The notes below the pieces were generated by a model. The model saw only the letters and a program-made list of their open reading frames with translations, made no database searches and was not told the DNA's origin. This document shows, piece by piece, positions 42,638-50,779 of a stretch of 64,000 nucleotides of DNA (its first letter is position 1; every line of letters starts with the position of its first letter). A program made the translations under genes and the position numbers. The stretch lies in NCBI RefSeq assembly GCF_042663225.1, contig NZ_JBHTAA010000002.1:186001-250000 (forward strand), read 5' to 3'. The DNA is from Haloferax namakaokahaiae. GTDB taxonomy: Archaea > Halobacteriota > Halobacteria > Halobacteriales > Haloferacaceae.

Positions 42638-43252
42638 ATGAACACCCCAACCGACGAACGCGCCTCCTCGGACACGCGGGAGGCCATCATGGAAGCGACG
42701 TTTCGAGCGCTCAGTAAACACGGCTACAACGACCTTCGGATGCGAGACATCGGCGAAGAGATGGAGATGACTCGACAGGTCATCCACTACCACTACGACG
42801 GGAAGTACGACCTCATGTCGCACTTTCTGGAGTACATCATCGAACAGTACGAGGGAAGCGTCGAAGTGGACTCTAACGCGCCGCCCCGCGAAGAACTCGA
42901 TGCCCGTATCGACCAGTGTCTCTTTGGCCCGAAGTTCGACGACTTCGGCCACTGGGACCGCATGAAAGTGTACCACGAGTTGTTCACCTACGCCCAGAAC
43001 GACGAGCGACACCGCGAGATTTTCAACACCCACTACGGACGGATTCGGTCGAGCATCACCGAAGTCGTCGAGGACGGCATCGAACGAGGGGTCTTCCGCG
43101 ACGTCGATGCCGCACGAATGGGCCAACTCATCACCGACGTCATCCACGCGGCACGCGGCCGAAAACTCTCACTCGGTCACGACGACGCCCCCGAGGAGAC
43201 GCGGGCCGCTATCGACGAGTTCATCCTCGACTCGCTCTATCTCGACGAATAG
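42638..43252 (+). CDS. TetR/AcrR family transcription regulator
   Basis: 204 residues; start at MNTPTDERASSDTREAIMEA, since the frame upstream crosses the operator. The HTH is LSKHGYNDLRMRDIGEEMEM followed by TRQVIHYHYDGKYDLMSHFL, the canonical TetR pattern. The C-terminal ligand domain is helical with many His and Tyr residues. It probably represses the divergent amidohydrolase-FAH operon and itself through the palindrome in front of it, with a pathway intermediate as inducer (inference). Confidence 0.92.
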   Translation: MNTPTDERASSDTREAIMEATFRALSKHGYNDLRMRDIGEEMEMTRQVIHYHYDGKYDLMSHFLEYIIEQYEGSVEVDSNAPPREELDARIDQCLFGPKFDDFGHWDRMKVYHELFTYAQNDERHREIFNTHYGRIRSSITEVVEDGIERGVFRDVDAARMGQLITDVIHAARGRKLSLGHDDAPEETRAAIDEFILDSLYLDE

Positions 43253-43350
43253 CGGGATTTCGACTGAGCACCCCCGACCGGCTGTTCGACTTCAACTCAC
43301 CGTTCGACGTTGGCCTCCGCTTCGACGTGTTGGGTTCACCGACTCCTGTG

Positions 43351-43719
43351 CTATTCCTCCTCCGTCACGACCGTCAGGCGCGGACCTCGATGCTCGTCGC
43401 CGGAACGCAACCGGTACTCACCAGAAAATCTCACTCGGTCACCCTTCGACGCGGGCGCTTCGAGTTGTGCGAGTACGCGTACGTCGTCGAATCGGGCGAG
43501 CGCGAGCCAATTCGGGCTTCGAACGTCGGGTGGCGTCACCTCGACAGTCGTCACCGCGACGACCGTTCCCACCCCGAGCGCGTCGGTTTCGAACGTCTCG
43601 CCGCGGCAGTTCGGACAGTAACTTCGCGTGTAGTACCATCGATGCCCGCAGTGCGAGCACTGGAACGCTTCCTCGACACCAATCCGTTCGATTCGGTCGT
43701 GTGGGTCGTGCCTCGTCAT
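43351..43719 (-). CDS. DUF35 zinc-ribbon/OB-fold acyl-CoA-associated protein
   Basis: 122 residues. A rubredoxin-like zinc knuckle (FQCSHCGHRWYYTRSYCPNC) is followed by an OB-fold (GVGTVVAVTTVEVTPPDVR; PNWLALARFDDVRVLAQLEA), the DUF35 layout. DUF35 proteins form complexes with thiolase-like enzymes and gate CoA substrates, as in archaeal HMG-CoA synthesis and in steroid-side-chain aldolases. It overlaps the thiolase-like gene by four bases (ATGA), so the two are presumed partners. Confidence 0.92.
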   Translation of the reverse strand: MTRHDPHDRIERIGVEEAFQCSHCGHRWYYTRSYCPNCRGETFETDALGVGTVVAVTTVEVTPPDVRSPNWLALARFDDVRVLAQLEAPASKGDRVRFSGEYRLRSGDEHRGPRLTVVTEEE

Positions 43720-44855
43720 GCTTCTACTATCGTACAGACGCTGTTGTTGCCGAACCCTGCGACGTTGATTGCGAACGCAGTCCTGGCATCCGACACCTGC
43801 CGTTCCGGCGGGAGGTCGCCTCGGAGTTGCCAGACGAGTTCGATGAGTTGCGAAATTCCGGTTGCGCCGAGCGGATGACCACGCGCTTTCAACCCGCCAC
43901 CGGGGTTGACCGGCAGGCGACCATCACGCTGTGTTTCGCCGTCCATCACCGCTTCCCACGCCGTTCCGGGGTCGTAGAACCCCAACTCTTCGAGTTCGAG
44001 GAGTTCCAAGATGGTGAACGCGTCGTGGATACAGACGAGGTCCACGTCGTGCGGCGTCATCCCCGCGTCGTCGAAGGTTCGTTCACCAGCTTCTCGGACG
44101 CTCTCGATTTCGAGTGGGTCCGGTCTGTCCGCAACGGCATGCGTTCCCGTCGCACTGCCGATGCTCGTCACCCGTACGTCGTCCGCCGTGTCTCGGGCGA
44201 GGACGACGGCCGCCGCACCGTCGGTCATCGGACAACAGTCGTAGAGTCGAAGCGGGTCGGCGATGACGGGCGATTCGAGCGCATATGCGACGCTGATCGA
44301 TTTCCGAAATTGCGCTACCGGGTTGGCGACAGCGTTGCCGTGGTTTTTCGCAGCGACTGCCGCGAGGGCTTCGCGCGGTGCACCGTACCGGTCGAGGTAG
44401 ACACCCGCGGCAAGTCCGCCAAACGAGGGAAGGGTCAGCCCTTGTGCGTACTCCCGTTGGTGGGTGACTCGACTGATAGCCTCCGTGACGTTCGCAGTTT
44501 CACCGACCGACATCTTCTCCGCGCCGACGACGAGCGCGACGTCGGACTGTCCGCTCTCTATCGCTTCGACACCGCGGTGGACTGCGCTCGCGCCTGTCGC
44601 ACTCGTGTTCTCGATTCGGTCGGCAGTGACGCCTTCGATGCCGAGCGAGGACGTGAGCGCGTTACCGAGACCCGCTTGCAACCCGAGCGAATCGGCGAGC
44701 GCGGTGCCGACGTGGAGTGAGGTCACGTCGGCGGCGGGGTAGCCAGCGTCGTCGAGCGCCCGCGTCGCCGCGACACTCGCCATCTCGACGATAGAGTACG
44801 GCAGTTCCGAACGGAACTTCGTCATGCCGACGCCGGGTATGGTTACCCCGGTCAT
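43716..44855 (-). CDS. thiolase-like protein lacking the nucleophilic cysteine
   Basis: 379 residues of the thiolase superfamily, SCP2/archaeal branch. The usual ENxCATG nucleophile box reads ENTSATGAS, with Ser85 in place of Cys, and the second cysteine (CxGGG) is replaced by NVAGFGNNSV. The HPLGATG histidine box is intact (LKARGHPLGATGISQL). Such thiolase-like enzymes with a DUF35 partner include retro-aldolases (Ltp2-ChsH2 type), so C-C cleavage of a CoA ester is more likely than classic thiolysis. Coupled to both neighbours. Confidence 0.88.
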   Translation of the reverse strand: MTGVTIPGVGMTKFRSELPYSIVEMASVAATRALDDAGYPAADVTSLHVGTALADSLGLQAGLGNALTSSLGIEGVTADRIENTSATGASAVHRGVEAIESGQSDVALVVGAEKMSVGETANVTEAISRVTHQREYAQGLTLPSFGGLAAGVYLDRYGAPREALAAVAAKNHGNAVANPVAQFRKSISVAYALESPVIADPLRLYDCCPMTDGAAAVVLARDTADDVRVTSIGSATGTHAVADRPDPLEIESVREAGERTFDDAGMTPHDVDLVCIHDAFTILELLELEELGFYDPGTAWEAVMDGETQRDGRLPVNPGGGLKARGHPLGATGISQLIELVWQLRGDLPPERQVSDARTAFAINVAGFGNNSVCTIVEA

Positions 44856-46114
44856 TCGCTGTCGCCGCCGCCGTCGCCGTCGGTGACCGTCTGCGCGCCG
44901 AACACCCCTCTCGATTCGAACTCGTCGATTTCGGTCTCGGTGTAGCCGAGGTCACGAAACACCTCTCGGTTGTGCTCGCCGAGAAGCGGCGGTGCCATCT
45001 CGAATCCGCTGTCGCTGTGTTCGAACTTGAGTGGGTGCTCGATGACCGGAATCGTCCCGAGTTCGGGGTGCTCGATTTCGGATATCGCTCCGCGAGCATC
45101 CACCTGTGGGTTGTTGAGCGCTTCCTCGACTTCGTAGACGGGTCCGGCGGGGACGCCGCCCTCGTCGGCGATGATTTCTATCCACTCGTCTGTCGTCTTC
45201 TCTCCTAACGTCGCTTCGATTTCCGCCTCTAACTCGTCTTGATGGGCGACTCGCTCGGCGTTCGTCTCGAACCGCTCGTCGGCGGGGAGGTCGGTCCGAC
45301 CGATGACCTCGCACAACTCGTGCCAGAGCTTTTCGTTCAGAATGCAGACGTTGAGGTAGCCGTCGGCCGTCTCGAACGTCTGATACGGAGCGAGCACGGG
45401 GTCTTTCGTTCCCATCCGAGTCGGCGTCTCGTCCGCGAACACCTGTCCTGCTTGCTTCGTCAACCACGGCAACGTCGCTTCGAGCATCCCGAGGTCGATG
45501 TACTCGCCCTCGCCGGTTCGCTCGCGTCGGTAGAGCGCCGACGTCGCACCGAACGCCGCCCACATGGCGGTGATGAGGTCCGTTATCGGAAGCCCGACTT
45601 TGACCGGCTGGCGGCCTTCCTCGCCAGTCACGCTCATGATGCCGCTCATCCCCTGAATGAGGAGGTCGTATCCGGACCGCTCTGCCCACGGTCCGGTCTG
45701 GCCGAAGGCGGAGATTGCGAGGTAGATTACCTCCTCGTTGTAGGACGTGATGGTCTCGTAATCGACACCGAGTCGTTCTGCGGTGCCCGGTCGGTAGTTC
45801 TGGATGAAGATGTCCGCGTGTTCGGCCAGTTCGTACAGGGCCTCGCGCGCTCGCTCGTTCTTCAGATTGAGTTCGAGGCTCCGTTTCCCGTAGTTGACCG
45901 TCCAGTAGTAGGGAGACTCACCGTGGATGAACGGCGGTCCCGAGTGGCGAATCGCATCACCGTACCCCGGTTGTTCGACCTTGACGACCTCTGCCCCGAG
46001 GTTCGCCAACATCGCAGAGCAAAAGCCGCCTGTGACGAACGTCGAAAGGTCGAGGACGGTGATTCCCTCCAGAATTTTCTCGTTCTGTCCCGTCGATGTA
46101 CTAGTTTTTGACAT
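44852..46114 (-). CDS. CaiB/BaiF class III CoA transferase
   Basis: 420 residues. Family blocks: GITVLDLSTFVTGGFCSAML, LGAEVVKVEQPGYGDAIRHS, NYGKRSLELNLKNERAREAL, ERSGYDLLIQGMSGIMSVTG and GEGEYIDLGMLEATLPWL, the last with the aspartate that carries the acyl-CoA mixed anhydride. It activates a carboxylic acid by CoA transfer from another acyl-CoA. First gene of the CoA transferase-thiolase-DUF35 operon, with an overlap of four bases; divergent from the BKACE gene. Confidence 0.94.
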   Translation of the reverse strand: MSKTSTSTGQNEKILEGITVLDLSTFVTGGFCSAMLANLGAEVVKVEQPGYGDAIRHSGPPFIHGESPYYWTVNYGKRSLELNLKNERAREALYELAEHADIFIQNYRPGTAERLGVDYETITSYNEEVIYLAISAFGQTGPWAERSGYDLLIQGMSGIMSVTGEEGRQPVKVGLPITDLITAMWAAFGATSALYRRERTGEGEYIDLGMLEATLPWLTKQAGQVFADETPTRMGTKDPVLAPYQTFETADGYLNVCILNEKLWHELCEVIGRTDLPADERFETNAERVAHQDELEAEIEATLGEKTTDEWIEIIADEGGVPAGPVYEVEEALNNPQVDARGAISEIEHPELGTIPVIEHPLKFEHSDSGFEMAPPLLGEHNREVFRDLGYTETEIDEFESRGVFGAQTVTDGDGGGDSE

Positions 46115-46169
46115 GCTAATGGCCTCGCTAGTGGAACCGTGCGTTTGCTATTGACACACGTGCTATCCT

Positions 46170-46190
46170 GTACCGGTACTATTGGGTACC
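46170..46190. promoter_or_regulatory. inverted repeats in divergent CoA transferase/BKACE promoter
   Basis: GTACCGGTAC (46170-46179) is a perfect palindrome, and its right half GGTAC pairs again with GTACC at 46186-46190 across six bases. The position, 56 bases from the CoA transferase start and 71 from the BKACE start, suits a shared operator. The regulator is unknown; the sequence does not match the TetR or IclR sites. Confidence 0.4.
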
Positions 46191-46260
46191 ACAGCGTAAA
46201 GCTATCGGGAACACTACCCTCGTGAAAACTGTTTTATCAACTGCCCGTATTGACTGTGGT

Positions 46261-47397
46261 ATGAGTTCGCACAGCGAGAGCTCTCAGCACGACCAACAGA
46301 CCGGGAGCGGTACCGACGAAAATCCAGTCACCGACGAGCAGTACGGCGTCTTGAAAACCGAGAACGACCCGCGGCCCAAAGAAGAGATTATCTCGACTAT
46401 CGCCCGACGGCACCCCATCGAACTCGAAGAGCGAATCGACACACTCGGCAAACCGCTCATCATCGAGTGTGCGAGTCCGGGGTGGCAACCCGACGAGTGG
46501 CCACCGGAAGACGCGTACCCCGAGGGATTGCCGCCGAATTACACGGAACCAGGAGACACTCGGTACCCGGCCGTCCCATGCTCGCTCGAAGCGCAAGCCG
46601 ACGAAATCGTCAAAGCCGCAAAGGCGGGATGCGCGGCGGCACACATCCACCCCCGAGACCCGGCGGACTGTCTGGGAACCGACGACGTGGACATGCTCGC
46701 CGACATCTACCGGCGCATCTTCGAGGAGACTGACGTCGTCTCCGTCCAACACTCGTGGAAAATCACCCCCGACAACAGTATCGACTACATCGACATGGCC
46801 GAACAGAAACTCGCCGCGGCCGGCGGGAGCAACAAGTACATCCAGGGAAGCGTGATGCTCTGGCCGCCGTTCGACTCCTATCCGAAGAAGTACACCGAGC
46901 GGATGCGAGAGGGCGTCGAGTTCTACCGGGAACACGGTATCAAGCCGATTCACAAAGTTCGAAGTTCCTACAACACCCGCCGACTCTACCGCGACCTGAA
47001 CGCAACCGGCCTCCTTGACGACGGCGACGGCCCGCTCTGTGTCTTTCACGACATGGGCCACCCGTTCGGATGGCCGTTGGACCAAGACCCATGGATGCCA
47101 ATCGAGATGATTACGAGCCTCGAACAGACCAAACAGCGGTTCCCCGACGACACCGTCATCGGCGTCTGCTCGGGCGGCCGCAACTGGCTTCCCATCACGA
47201 TTGAGGCGATTCTGCGCGGCGTCGATTACGTCCGCGTCGGCATCGAGGACTACTACTGGATGTATCCGCACAGAGACGAAGTCATCCAAGAGAACATCGA
47301 GGTCGTGAACAAAATCGTGGACTTCTGTAACATCATCGGCCGCGAGGTCGCCACCCCAGCGCAGGCACGGGACATCATGGGTATCGAGCTGACCTGA
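46261..47397 (+). CDS. BKACE family (DUF849) beta-keto acid cleavage enzyme
   Basis: 378 residues from ATG (MSSHSESSQHDQQTG). Zinc-site histidines are in CAAAHIHPRDP; other family blocks are GKPLIIECASPGWQPDEW, VIGVCSGGRNWLPITIEAI and DYVRVGIEDYYW. BKACE enzymes condense a beta-keto acid with acetyl-CoA, giving acetoacetate and a new CoA ester; the prototype acts on 3-keto-5-aminohexanoate. Members have about 270-310 residues, so this one has an extended N-terminus and an inserted loop. Its neighbours supply CoA transfer and C-C cleavage. Confidence 0.9.
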   Translation: MSSHSESSQHDQQTGSGTDENPVTDEQYGVLKTENDPRPKEEIISTIARRHPIELEERIDTLGKPLIIECASPGWQPDEWPPEDAYPEGLPPNYTEPGDTRYPAVPCSLEAQADEIVKAAKAGCAAAHIHPRDPADCLGTDDVDMLADIYRRIFEETDVVSVQHSWKITPDNSIDYIDMAEQKLAAAGGSNKYIQGSVMLWPPFDSYPKKYTERMREGVEFYREHGIKPIHKVRSSYNTRRLYRDLNATGLLDDGDGPLCVFHDMGHPFGWPLDQDPWMPIEMITSLEQTKQRFPDDTVIGVCSGGRNWLPITIEAILRGVDYVRVGIEDYYWMYPHRDEVIQENIEVVNKIVDFCNIIGREVATPAQARDIMGIELT

Positions 47398-47505
47398 GTC
47401 GGTCACGAATCTCTCTCACCGTTTTTCGAGTACACCAACACGCGAGACTCTCCAGTCGATTATCGGTCGTTCGACCCACGAGTTCGAAAAATCTGAAGTG
47501 GCGAC

Positions 47506-47898
47506 TCAGTCGTCTTTCGCCGCTTCGTCGAGCAGTGCGATTGCGCCGCCGATGAGCGCGAGGTTCTTACAGAAGTTTATCTTGTTTCCGTGTCGCTCTT
47601 CCCCCTCTAACTCCCAGAAGTTGTGGATTGCGGGCGTCGTCCCGACGAAGAAGACGATGACCGCGCCGGCGGCGAATTTGGGGAATCGCCACACGAGCAG
47701 CAACAGGTTTGCGACCAAGAGCATGCCCGTCGTGAAGGGGACGAGAACCTCCGGAATCGGGACTCCCTTCTCGCGTGCGATTTCGACTCGGGTCTCGTTG
47801 TGGCGGAAACCATCGACGGACATGTAGACGAGCACGCCACTGTAGAGGAGTCTGGCGAGCACTGGTGGGGCCGTCTTCGAGGATGATGAGTCGGTCAT
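47506..47898 (-). CDS. DoxX family membrane protein
   Basis: 130 residues, four spans. Blocks ARLLYSGVLVYMSVDGFRHN, LVPFTTGMLLVANLLLLVWR and AGAVIVFFVGTTPAIHNFWE followed by NKINFCKNLALIGGAIALL match DoxX-family proteins (putative quinol-linked membrane subunits). The one cysteine is in the last span. It lies in the catabolic island and is convergent with the BKACE gene; a redox link to the pathway is speculation. Confidence 0.85.
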   Translation of the reverse strand: MTDSSSSKTAPPVLARLLYSGVLVYMSVDGFRHNETRVEIAREKGVPIPEVLVPFTTGMLLVANLLLLVWRFPKFAAGAVIVFFVGTTPAIHNFWELEGEERHGNKINFCKNLALIGGAIALLDEAAKDD

Positions 47899-48064
47899 TG
47901 GTTTGCGGTCGATACAGAGATTGGAGTCGTTCGGGACGCTTCACTGTCGGGTGTCATCGTATAGCAAATACAGCAGTCCGAAAGCATATATTTGTATCGC
48001 CAACGGTGGGACAGAGAGTCCGTTTGTGCTCGTACTCGTGCCGAAAAGCGGGCGGTAGTCCGAG

Positions 48065-49108
48065 TTAGACCGTTGCGATGAATCCGATGTTGGCGGGGAC
48101 GCGCCCGACGACGTGATAGGTCCCCTCGTCGTCACGGCGCATGATACAGCCCTCGATATCGTCGCGCTGGTCGGGCACGTCGAAGAGACCCGACCCACAG
48201 ATTACGTCGCCCTCGTAGATGTCCCACGTCTCGATGACTTGCGTCTCCTCGGTCGGGTACGACACTCGGTCGAGGGTGCGGCCGAAGTTCGTCGATTCGA
48301 AGAGCGCCGCGCCGTGGTCGTCGTGGACCCACTCCGGCGGTGCTTCCTCGCCGCCGCCGAAGAACATCGTCCCGTCGTGGACGAACACGTTGCGGATGTA
48401 CGCGTAGGGATTTCCGACGTCGATTCGCGTCCACGAGTCGCCGCCATCGACGGTTCGGTACAGGCCGCCGACGCCCACTGCGTGGCCGAGTCCAATCTTC
48501 TCTATCGTGTGGTCGAGGTAGCCCGTGGCCGCCAACCACACGTCTTCGGTAATCGGGACGATTTCGTGGATGTCGTCGATGATGGTGTCACGTCGGTCGA
48601 GCCACGTTTGGCCGCCGTCGCGGCTGAGATGAATCCCGCCGGCTTCGACGCCGGCGATGAGTTGTTCGGGACGGCCGGGAACGGTCTTCAGACACCGAAG
48701 TCGCGCGTAATGAGGGTCGATGGGCGACTCCCAGTGCCCGCGCGACGGAATGTCTCGAAAGCCCTTCATCTCCATCCACGTCTCACCGTCGTCCACGGAG
48801 CGGTAGACGTAGGGGTCGTTCGTCCCGGCGTACAACGCGTCGGGTGTCGAGAGGACGGACCACACTTCGCTCTTTCCGGCGTGCCAGTATCGACTCCCGG
48901 TTGGCACGCCGAGGTTCTCCCACGTATGGCCACCATCCGACGAGCGGAACGCGCCCGCCGTCGAGGAGACGAAGATATCCTCGGTGTGGTCGTACGTCTC
49001 GACGCCGGTGACCATCCCGCAGTCGAGGACTATTTCCGCGTCGTCCTGCTCGAAGGGGAGGTCACTCACACGGTACAGCCCGTTATCTGTGCCGATTAAC
49101 AACGACAT
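48065..49108 (-). CDS. BNR/Asp-box repeat beta-propeller protein
   Basis: 347 residues without signal peptide. Several Asp-box motifs are visible: RSSDGGHTWENLG, RSVDDGETWMEM, LSRDGGQTWLDR and RTVDGGDSWTRID, each followed by propeller strands. Such propellers (Ycf48/sialidase-like fold) act as scaffolds or glycan hydrolases; no sialidase catalytic set is seen. Being cytoplasmic and set between the catabolic enzymes and the importer it may be a lactonase- or gluconolaconase-like sensor or enzyme, which is inference. Confidence 0.86.
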   Translation of the reverse strand: MSLLIGTDNGLYRVSDLPFEQDDAEIVLDCGMVTGVETYDHTEDIFVSSTAGAFRSSDGGHTWENLGVPTGSRYWHAGKSEVWSVLSTPDALYAGTNDPYVYRSVDDGETWMEMKGFRDIPSRGHWESPIDPHYARLRCLKTVPGRPEQLIAGVEAGGIHLSRDGGQTWLDRRDTIIDDIHEIVPITEDVWLAATGYLDHTIEKIGLGHAVGVGGLYRTVDGGDSWTRIDVGNPYAYIRNVFVHDGTMFFGGGEEAPPEWVHDDHGAALFESTNFGRTLDRVSYPTEETQVIETWDIYEGDVICGSGLFDVPDQRDDIEGCIMRRDDEGTYHVVGRVPANIGFIATV

Positions 49109-49286
49109 ACATTGACTCTCATGGCTCGTGGTATTAAATAACTAGGTGGATGACGATTCGAGATTCCGCGACGGGGATTCGGCGCTGGGGCTACCCGAAG
49201 CGGTCGGCGGCAAAACGAGGCGGAGAGGGTTGGCCGAGGGGCACACACCCACAGTCAGTGATGAGTGGGCGGCTAGGAGAACCCAC

Positions 49287-50024
49287 CTACAGTTCGTCGC
49301 TGATAGATGCGCCGATGCCGAGATACTGCTGTTGGGTCTCCTCGTCCGCTTGGAGTGCCTCGGTCGTCCCTTCGTAGACGATTTCGCCCTTGTTGAGGAT
49401 GTAGTTCCGGTCGGAGACTTCGAGCACGGCGTTGAGGTTCTGCTCGACGAGCAGGATTGGAATCCCCTGGTCGCTGACGTGCTCGATAATGTCGAGGACG
49501 TCTTCGACGATCTGCGGAGCGAGTCCCTCGGTCGGTTCGTCGAGCAACAGGAGTTTGGTCTGCCCCACGACGGCGCGAGCGATGACGAGCATCTGCTGTT
49601 CGCCACCGCTCAAGTGGGAGGCCAACTGCTCGCTGCGTTCTTCCAATCGCGGGAGTAAGTCGTACACCTCCTCGATGGTGAACACCCCGTCGTCGCGGTT
49701 CACGCGCCCCATCTCCAGATTCTCCGCGACCGTGAGGTCGGGGAAGATGGCCCGTTCTTCTGCGACGTAGCTCACGCCGAGGCGGCTAATCTCGTGGTCG
49801 GGAAGCGACGTGATGTCGGTTCCGTCGAACACGATGGTGCCGTCGAACGGCTTGATGACGCCCGAGATGGAACGGAGCGTCGTCGTCTTCCCGGCACCGT
49901 TCCGTCCGAGGAGTGCGACGACTTCCCCGTTTCCGACCTCCAGCGACACGTCGCGGAGCACCTGACTCTTGCCGTAGGCCGTGTCGATTTGCTCGACCGA
50001 GAGCAGCGAGTCGTCGGAACTCAT
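49287..50024 (-). CDS. livF: branched-chain amino acid-type ABC ATPase LivF
   Basis: 245 residues. Walker A GRNGAGKTTT, Q-loop region YVAEERAIFPDLTVAENL, signature HLSGGEQQMLVIARAV, Walker B LLLLDEPTEGLAP and H-region LLVEQNL identify LivF. It is the last gene of a five-cistron importer unit and overlaps livG by four bases. The C-terminus has a YLGIGASISDEL tail. Confidence 0.94.
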   Translation of the reverse strand: MSSDDSLLSVEQIDTAYGKSQVLRDVSLEVGNGEVVALLGRNGAGKTTTLRSISGVIKPFDGTIVFDGTDITSLPDHEISRLGVSYVAEERAIFPDLTVAENLEMGRVNRDDGVFTIEEVYDLLPRLEERSEQLASHLSGGEQQMLVIARAVVGQTKLLLLDEPTEGLAPQIVEDVLDIIEHVSDQGIPILLVEQNLNAVLEVSDRNYILNKGEIVYEGTTEALQADEETQQQYLGIGASISDEL

Positions 50025-50779
50025 GCGTACTCACCTCGGGTGCCGAGGTAGGCCTTCTGGACGGCGGGGTCGTTCTGAATCTCCTCCGGCGGTCCGTGCG
50101 CGAGGATGCCGCCCTCGCTGAGGACCGTAATCTGGTCGGAGATTCCCATGACGATTTCGAGGTCGTGTTCGATGAGGACGGGCGTGATACCGCGGTCTGC
50201 CGAGACGCGTTGAATCATGCGGACCGTCTTCACCGACTCCTCTTTGCCCATTCCGGCGGTCGGTTCGTCGAGGAGGAACAGTTCGGGTTCGACCGCGACG
50301 CCGAGACCGATATCGAGTTTCCGACGGTCGCCGTGGCTCAGTTCGTCGGCACGAGCCTCCGCGAGGTCGGTCAGGCCGATATCTTCGAGTATCGCGTCGG
50401 CGGTGCCAGCGGGTCCCGAGAGGGAATCGGCCCGTTTCCAGAACGAGTCGTGGTCGTCGTCGAGCGACTGTGCGGCGATTCGCAGGTTCTCCCGCACGGT
50501 CAACCCCTCGAAGAGGTCCGCGATTTGGAAGGACCGACTGATGCCGCGGTGGACGATTTGACGCGGCGGAAGGTCCGTGATGTCTTCGTCCTTGAAGTAG
50601 ACGCGGCCCTCGCTCGGTTGGAGTAACCCGGTGATGAGGTTGAACAGCGTGGATTTCCCCGCGCCGTTCGGGCCAATCACGGAGTGGATTTCGTCGCGCT
50701 CGATACGCAGGTCCACGTCATCGACTGCGGTCAGCAGGCCGAATCGCTTCGTCAGTCCGTCGGTGTAGAGGAGGCTCAT
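50021..50779 (-). CDS. livG: branched-chain amino acid-type ABC ATPase LivG
   Basis: 252 residues. Walker A GPNGAGKST, the LivG segment GISRSFQIADLFEGLTVREN, signature ELSHGDRRKLDIGLGV and Walker B LFLLDEPTAGMGKEE are intact. Overlaps of four bases with livHM upstream and livF downstream show tight coupling. Together with livF it powers the fused permease. Confidence 0.94.
   Translation of the reverse strand: MSLLYTDGLTKRFGLLTAVDDVDLRIERDEIHSVIGPNGAGKSTLFNLITGLLQPSEGRVYFKDEDITDLPPRQIVHRGISRSFQIADLFEGLTVRENLRIAAQSLDDDHDSFWKRADSLSGPAGTADAILEDIGLTDLAEARADELSHGDRRKLDIGLGVAVEPELFLLDEPTAGMGKEESVKTVRMIQRVSADRGITPVLIEHDLEIVMGISDQITVLSEGGILAHGPPEEIQNDPAVQKAYLGTRGEYA

Noticed and set aside
45239..46111. 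Plus-strand 290-codon frame opposite the CoA transferase
   Set aside because: Antisense shadow; the minus-strand gene has all class III CoA transferase motifs.
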